Shown: positions 61,380 through 64,000 of the stretch, piece by piece | How the letters are laid out: every line of letters starts with the position of its first letter | Numbering within the stretch: the first letter of the stretch is position 1 | DNA from: Paraburkholderia sp. IMGN_8 | GTDB lineage: Bacteria; Pseudomonadota; Gammaproteobacteria; Burkholderiales; Burkholderiaceae | Assembly: GCF_038050405.1 (NCBI RefSeq) | Contig: NZ_CP150901.1 | Location: 620,001-684,000, forward strand | DNA: 64,000 nucleotides | Direction of reading: 5' to 3' | Notes under the pieces: generated by a model | The model's database searches: none | What the model was told of the DNA's origin: nothing | The model's input: only the letters and a program-made list of their open reading frames with translations | Made by a program: the position numbers and the translations under genes

Positions 61380-62729
61380 TTAGCGTACGAGACACGGACG
61401 CTTGTTATCGAACTTCCAGTTCGGAATCAGGAACTGCATGGCGATGCCGTCGTCGCGAGCGCCCAGGCCGTGTTGTTGATACAGCGCGTGGGCCTTGTCC
61501 AGTTCGTCCAGATCGAGCTCGACGCCAAGGCCGCCCTTTTCCGGCACCTTCACTTTGCCGCCCACGATTTGCAACGGATTGCGGGTCAGGCGCTGACCGT
61601 CCTGCCAGATCCAGTGGGTATCGATGGCGGTGATCTTGCCGGGCGCGGCGGCGGCGACCTGGGTGAACATCGCGAGAGAAATATCGAAGTGGTTGTTCGA
61701 ATGCGAGCCCCACGTCAAACCCCACTCATTGCACATCTGCGCGACCCGGACAGAGCCTTGCATCGTCCAGAAGTGCGGGTCGGCGAGCGGAATGTCCACC
61801 GATTGCAGCTGGATGGCGTGGCCCATCTGGCGCCAGTCAGTCGCGATCATGTTGGTGGCGGTCGGCAAGCCGGTGGCGCGGCGGAATTCAGCCATCACTT
61901 CGCGGCCGGAATAACCATTCTCGGCGCCGCATGGGTCTTCCGCGTAGGCCAGTACGTGGTGTTTGTCGCGGCACAGACGAACTGCTTCGGAAAGCGACCA
62001 CGCGCCATTCGGGTCAAGCGTCACGCGCGCCTTCGGGAATCGTTCGGCAAGTGCCGTCACCGCTTCGATTTCGGCGTCGCCGGGCAGCACGCCGCCCTTG
62101 AGCTTGAAATCGTTGAAGCCATAGCGTGCTTGAGCGGCCTCAGCGAGGCGCACCACCGCTTCGGGCGTCATGGCTTCTTCGGTGCGAAGACGTTCCCAAT
62201 CGTCGCGGCCGTCTGCTCCGTTTGCGTACGGCAGATCGGTTTTGTTCCGGTCGCCGATGTAGAACAGGTAGCCGAGCATTTCGACTTCGTCGCGCTGCTG
62301 GCCTTCGCCGAGGAGTGCGGCAACCGGTACGCCCAGATGCTGCCCGAGCAAATCGAGCAACGCTGCTTCGAGCGCGGTCACTGCATGGATGGTCGTGCGC
62401 AGGTCGAAAGTCTGCAAGCCGCGTCCGCCGGCGTCGCGGTCGGCGAACTGCGTGCGCGCTTTGTTGAGCACGGCCTGAAGGTTGCCGATCGACTGACCCA
62501 CGACGAGCGGACGCGCATCGTCGATGGTCTTGCGAATGCTCTCGCCGCCGGGGACTTCACCGACACCGGTGTTGCCGGCGCTGTCGCGCAGAATCACGAT
62601 GTTGCGCGTGAAGAACGGGCCATGTGCGCCGCTCAGGTTCATCAACATGCTGTCACGACCGGCGACTGGAACAACGCGCAATTCGGTGACCGTCGGCGTG
62701 GCGTTCGATTGGGAAGTAGGTGTGGACAT
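61380..62729 (-). CDS. gudD: Glucarate dehydratase
   Basis: A 449-residue enolase-superfamily enzyme that dehydrates D-glucarate (and often L-idarate) to 5-dehydro-4-deoxyglucarate. FKLKGGV (general-base Lys), TLDPNGAWS and AEDPCG (metal ligands), and [10 protein letters not shown] (His base) are all present. The ATG at 62729 (MSTPTSQSN) is chosen; an upstream extension to 62816 has no ribosome site. The next step enzyme gene, kdgD, is only a remnant downstream, and the sugar-acid permease gene lies upstream on the same strand. Confidence 0.95.
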   Translation of the reverse strand: MSTPTSQSNATPTVTELRVVPVAGRDSMLMNLSGAHGPFFTRNIVILRDSAGNTGVGEVPGGESIRKTIDDARPLVVGQSIGNLQAVLNKARTQFADRDAGGRGLQTFDLRTTIHAVTALEAALLDLLGQHLGVPVAALLGEGQQRDEVEMLGYLFYIGDRNKTDLPYANGADGRDDWERLRTEEAMTPEAVVRLAEAAQARYGFNDFKLKGGVLPGDAEIEAVTALAERFPKARVTLDPNGAWSLSEAVRLCRDKHHVLAYAEDPCGAENGYSGREVMAEFRRATGLPTATNMIATDWRQMGHAIQLQSVDIPLADPHFWTMQGSVRVAQMCNEWGLTWGSHSNNHFDISLAMFTQVAAAAPGKITAIDTHWIWQDGQRLTRNPLQIVGGKVKVPEKGGLGVELDLDELDKAHALYQQHGLGARDDGIAMQFLIPNWKFDNKRPCLVR

Positions 62730-62869
62730 GAGAGTTGGACCAGGTAAGTTAGGAATCCGACCAGCAGGGGCCGTCTTGGCGTGCGGCGCCAGGCGCGGAT
62801 GCAAGCGCCGATACAAGTATCGAAAAGAAAGCTGGAAGCGCGTTGCTCATGATGTGCTGTTCGTTGCGG

Positions 62870-64000
62870 TCAGTGGGCGTTGCTTTGGACGGCCGGCGCC
62901 AGCGCGTCACGCTTCGCGAAACGATTGCGGGTGAGGAAGCCGGCTGCCGCAGCGATGAGCGATGCCACGCCCAGCGCGTACAGGCCGCCGGAAATCGAGC
63001 CGGTGTGCTGCTGCAGATAGCCGAAAGCGGCAGGCGCGAAGAAGCCGCCGAGGTTGCCGACCGAGTTGATCAGCGCAATCACGCCGGCTGCGACGCGTGC
63101 GTCCAGATAGCCCTGCGGAATGGGCCAGAACAGTGATGAAGCAGCCTTGAACCCGATCGCGGAGAAGCAAATCGCCACGAACGACAGAACAGGATTGCCG
63201 GACGTCGAAGCAAACAGCCCGCAAGCCGCGATGACGAGCGCTGCCGCGAGCCATGCCTGCTGGAAGCGCCACTTCGCTGACAGCACCGCAAAACAGTACA
63301 TCGCAACCATGGCAATGAGCCACGGTATCGCGTTGAACATCCCGACTTCGAAGTCCGAGAGTCCGCCCATCTTTCTGATGATCGTCGGAAGCCAGAAGGT
63401 GGCCGCGTAGATCGTCAGTTGAATCGCGAAGTAGAGGAAGCAGAACAGAAGGATTTGCGGGTCCTTCAGCAGTTTCGCCGTCGGCAGGTGCGCAGCGCCG
63501 AGCGCGTCGCGCTCGGCCTGCTCAGCAGCGATGGCCTTGGCGAGAATCTCCTGTTCGTCGGCCGTCAGCCACGTGGCGTCGCGAATACGTGACTTCAACA
63601 ACATCCAGCTCACGGCGCACAGGACGACCGAAAAACCGCCTTCGACGAGAAACATCCACTGCCAGCCGTGCAGTCCTAAACCGCGGATCGAAAGAAGGGC
63701 ACCCGTAATCGGCCCGGAAAGCACCGATGCCAGCGCAGAGCCGGCGAGGAAAACCGCGACGGCCTTGCCGCGCTCTTTCTGTGGCAGCCATTGCGTGAAA
63801 TAGAAAACAACGCCGGGGAAGAAGCCGGCCTCAGCAATGCCCAGCAGAAAGCGCAGCACGTAAAACGACGTGTCGTTCCAGACGAAAGCCATGGCCGCGG
63901 CCACGAGACCCCACGTGCCCATAATGCGCGTGAGCCAGGCGCGAGCTCCGTACTTCTGCATCAGAACGTTCGAAGGCACTTCGAACAACGCGTACCCGAT
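62870..64000 (-). CDS. MFS sugar-acid permease (GudP/ACS family), 5' end outside the window
   Basis: The last 376 residues of a 12-segment MFS transporter are visible; the frame is open to base 64000 (IGYALFEVPSNVLMQKYGAR), so roughly 60-70 residues are missing. The type is the anion:cation symporter family (LPQKERGKAVAVFLAG, GSALASVLSGPITGALL), which includes glucarate, galactarate and phthalate permeases. The gene lies 140 bases ahead of gudD on the same strand, supporting glucarate/galactarate uptake. Substrate is inferred from context. Confidence 0.88.
   Translation of the reverse strand: MGYALFEVPSNVLMQKYGARAWLTRIMGTWGLVAAAMAFVWNDTSFYVLRFLLGIAEAGFFPGVVFYFTQWLPQKERGKAVAVFLAGSALASVLSGPITGALLSIRGLGLHGWQWMFLVEGGFSVVLCAVSWMLLKSRIRDATWLTADEQEILAKAIAAEQAERDALGAAHLPTAKLLKDPQILLFCFLYFAIQLTIYAATFWLPTIIRKMGGLSDFEVGMFNAIPWLIAMVAMYCFAVLSAKWRFQQAWLAAALVIAACGLFASTSGNPVLSFVAICFSAIGFKAASSLFWPIPQGYLDARVAAGVIALINSVGNLGGFFAPAAFGYLQQHTGSISGGLYALGVASLIAAAAGFLTRNRFAKRDALAPAVQSNAH

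Noticed and set aside
61296..62747. Plus-strand open frame of 483 codons opposite gudD
   Set aside because: gudD has clear catalytic motifs; the opposite frame has none.

Overview
The window is high-GC DNA with the gene content, intergenic repeats and regulator load of a Burkholderiaceae chromosome or megaplasmid, most likely Paraburkholderia. The evidence is the pca gene order, the Gram-negative porin type, the NicAB and liv-type catabolic clusters, and the abundance of LysR, AraC, MocR and TetR regulators. I saw no rRNA, tRNA, CRISPR, phage or intact transposase gene. Both window edges cut genes: an IlvD/Edd dehydratase on the left and an MFS sugar-acid permease on the right.

Layout. 1-8.5 kb: pentonate-type dehydratase end, an atypical SDR, serine acetyltransferase, AraC regulator, EamA exporter, GTP cyclohydrolase I and a LysR regulator. 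8.6-9.6 kb: a fold-back repeat element. 9.6-14.0 kb: the protocatechuate branch of the beta-ketoadipate pathway (pcaIJ, then pcaBDC), with a strong promoter and two candidate operator boxes. 14.0-29.3 kb: a divergent TetR regulator and a 14-kb one-strand cluster that looks like N-heterocycle (nicotinate) catabolism. It holds 6-hydroxynicotinate reductase, an ApbE-like protein, two DUF1185/AA_synth paralogues, a liv-type ABC transporter with fused permeases, enamidase, and a NicA/NicB-type nicotinate dehydrogenase whose large subunit carries three haem c motifs. 29.3-30.2 kb: a second fold-back element. 30.2-34.3 kb: class III aminotransferase, MocR regulator and LysE exporter. 34.4-41.5 kb: an exported isoaspartyl methyltransferase, a membrane spermidine-synthase-like protein, small unknowns and a secreted beta-propeller protein. 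41.7-50 kb: chemoreceptor, periplasmic lactonase, HPP-CBS protein, MarR-ClC pair, and DUF4142, cupredoxin and ECF sigma factor genes. 50-57 kb: porin and an ABC importer operon with a divergent LysR gene. 57-64 kb: a two-component system, a LysR/SDR pair and a glucarate catabolic locus whose kdgD is reduced to a remnant.

How the genes fit together. The main system is the 15-29 kb cluster. It pairs an aerobic-type, cytochrome-linked first step (ring hydroxylation by NicAB) with the reductive and hydrolytic second and third steps known from Eubacterium barkeri (6-hydroxynicotinate reductase, enamidase). None of the later E. barkeri genes are present, so the fate of 2-formylglutarate is open. 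The ApbE-like protein is a candidate for attaching the covalent flavin of the reductase, and the DUF1185 pair is a candidate for handling the ring-opened product. A TetR gene, a promoter and an 18-bp inverted repeat at the head of the cluster give a plausible control circuit.

The other striking signal is a family of intergenic repeats: two composite elements of about 0.87 kb with long inverted arms and one solo arm. Their internal hairpin is maintained by compensatory changes between copies.
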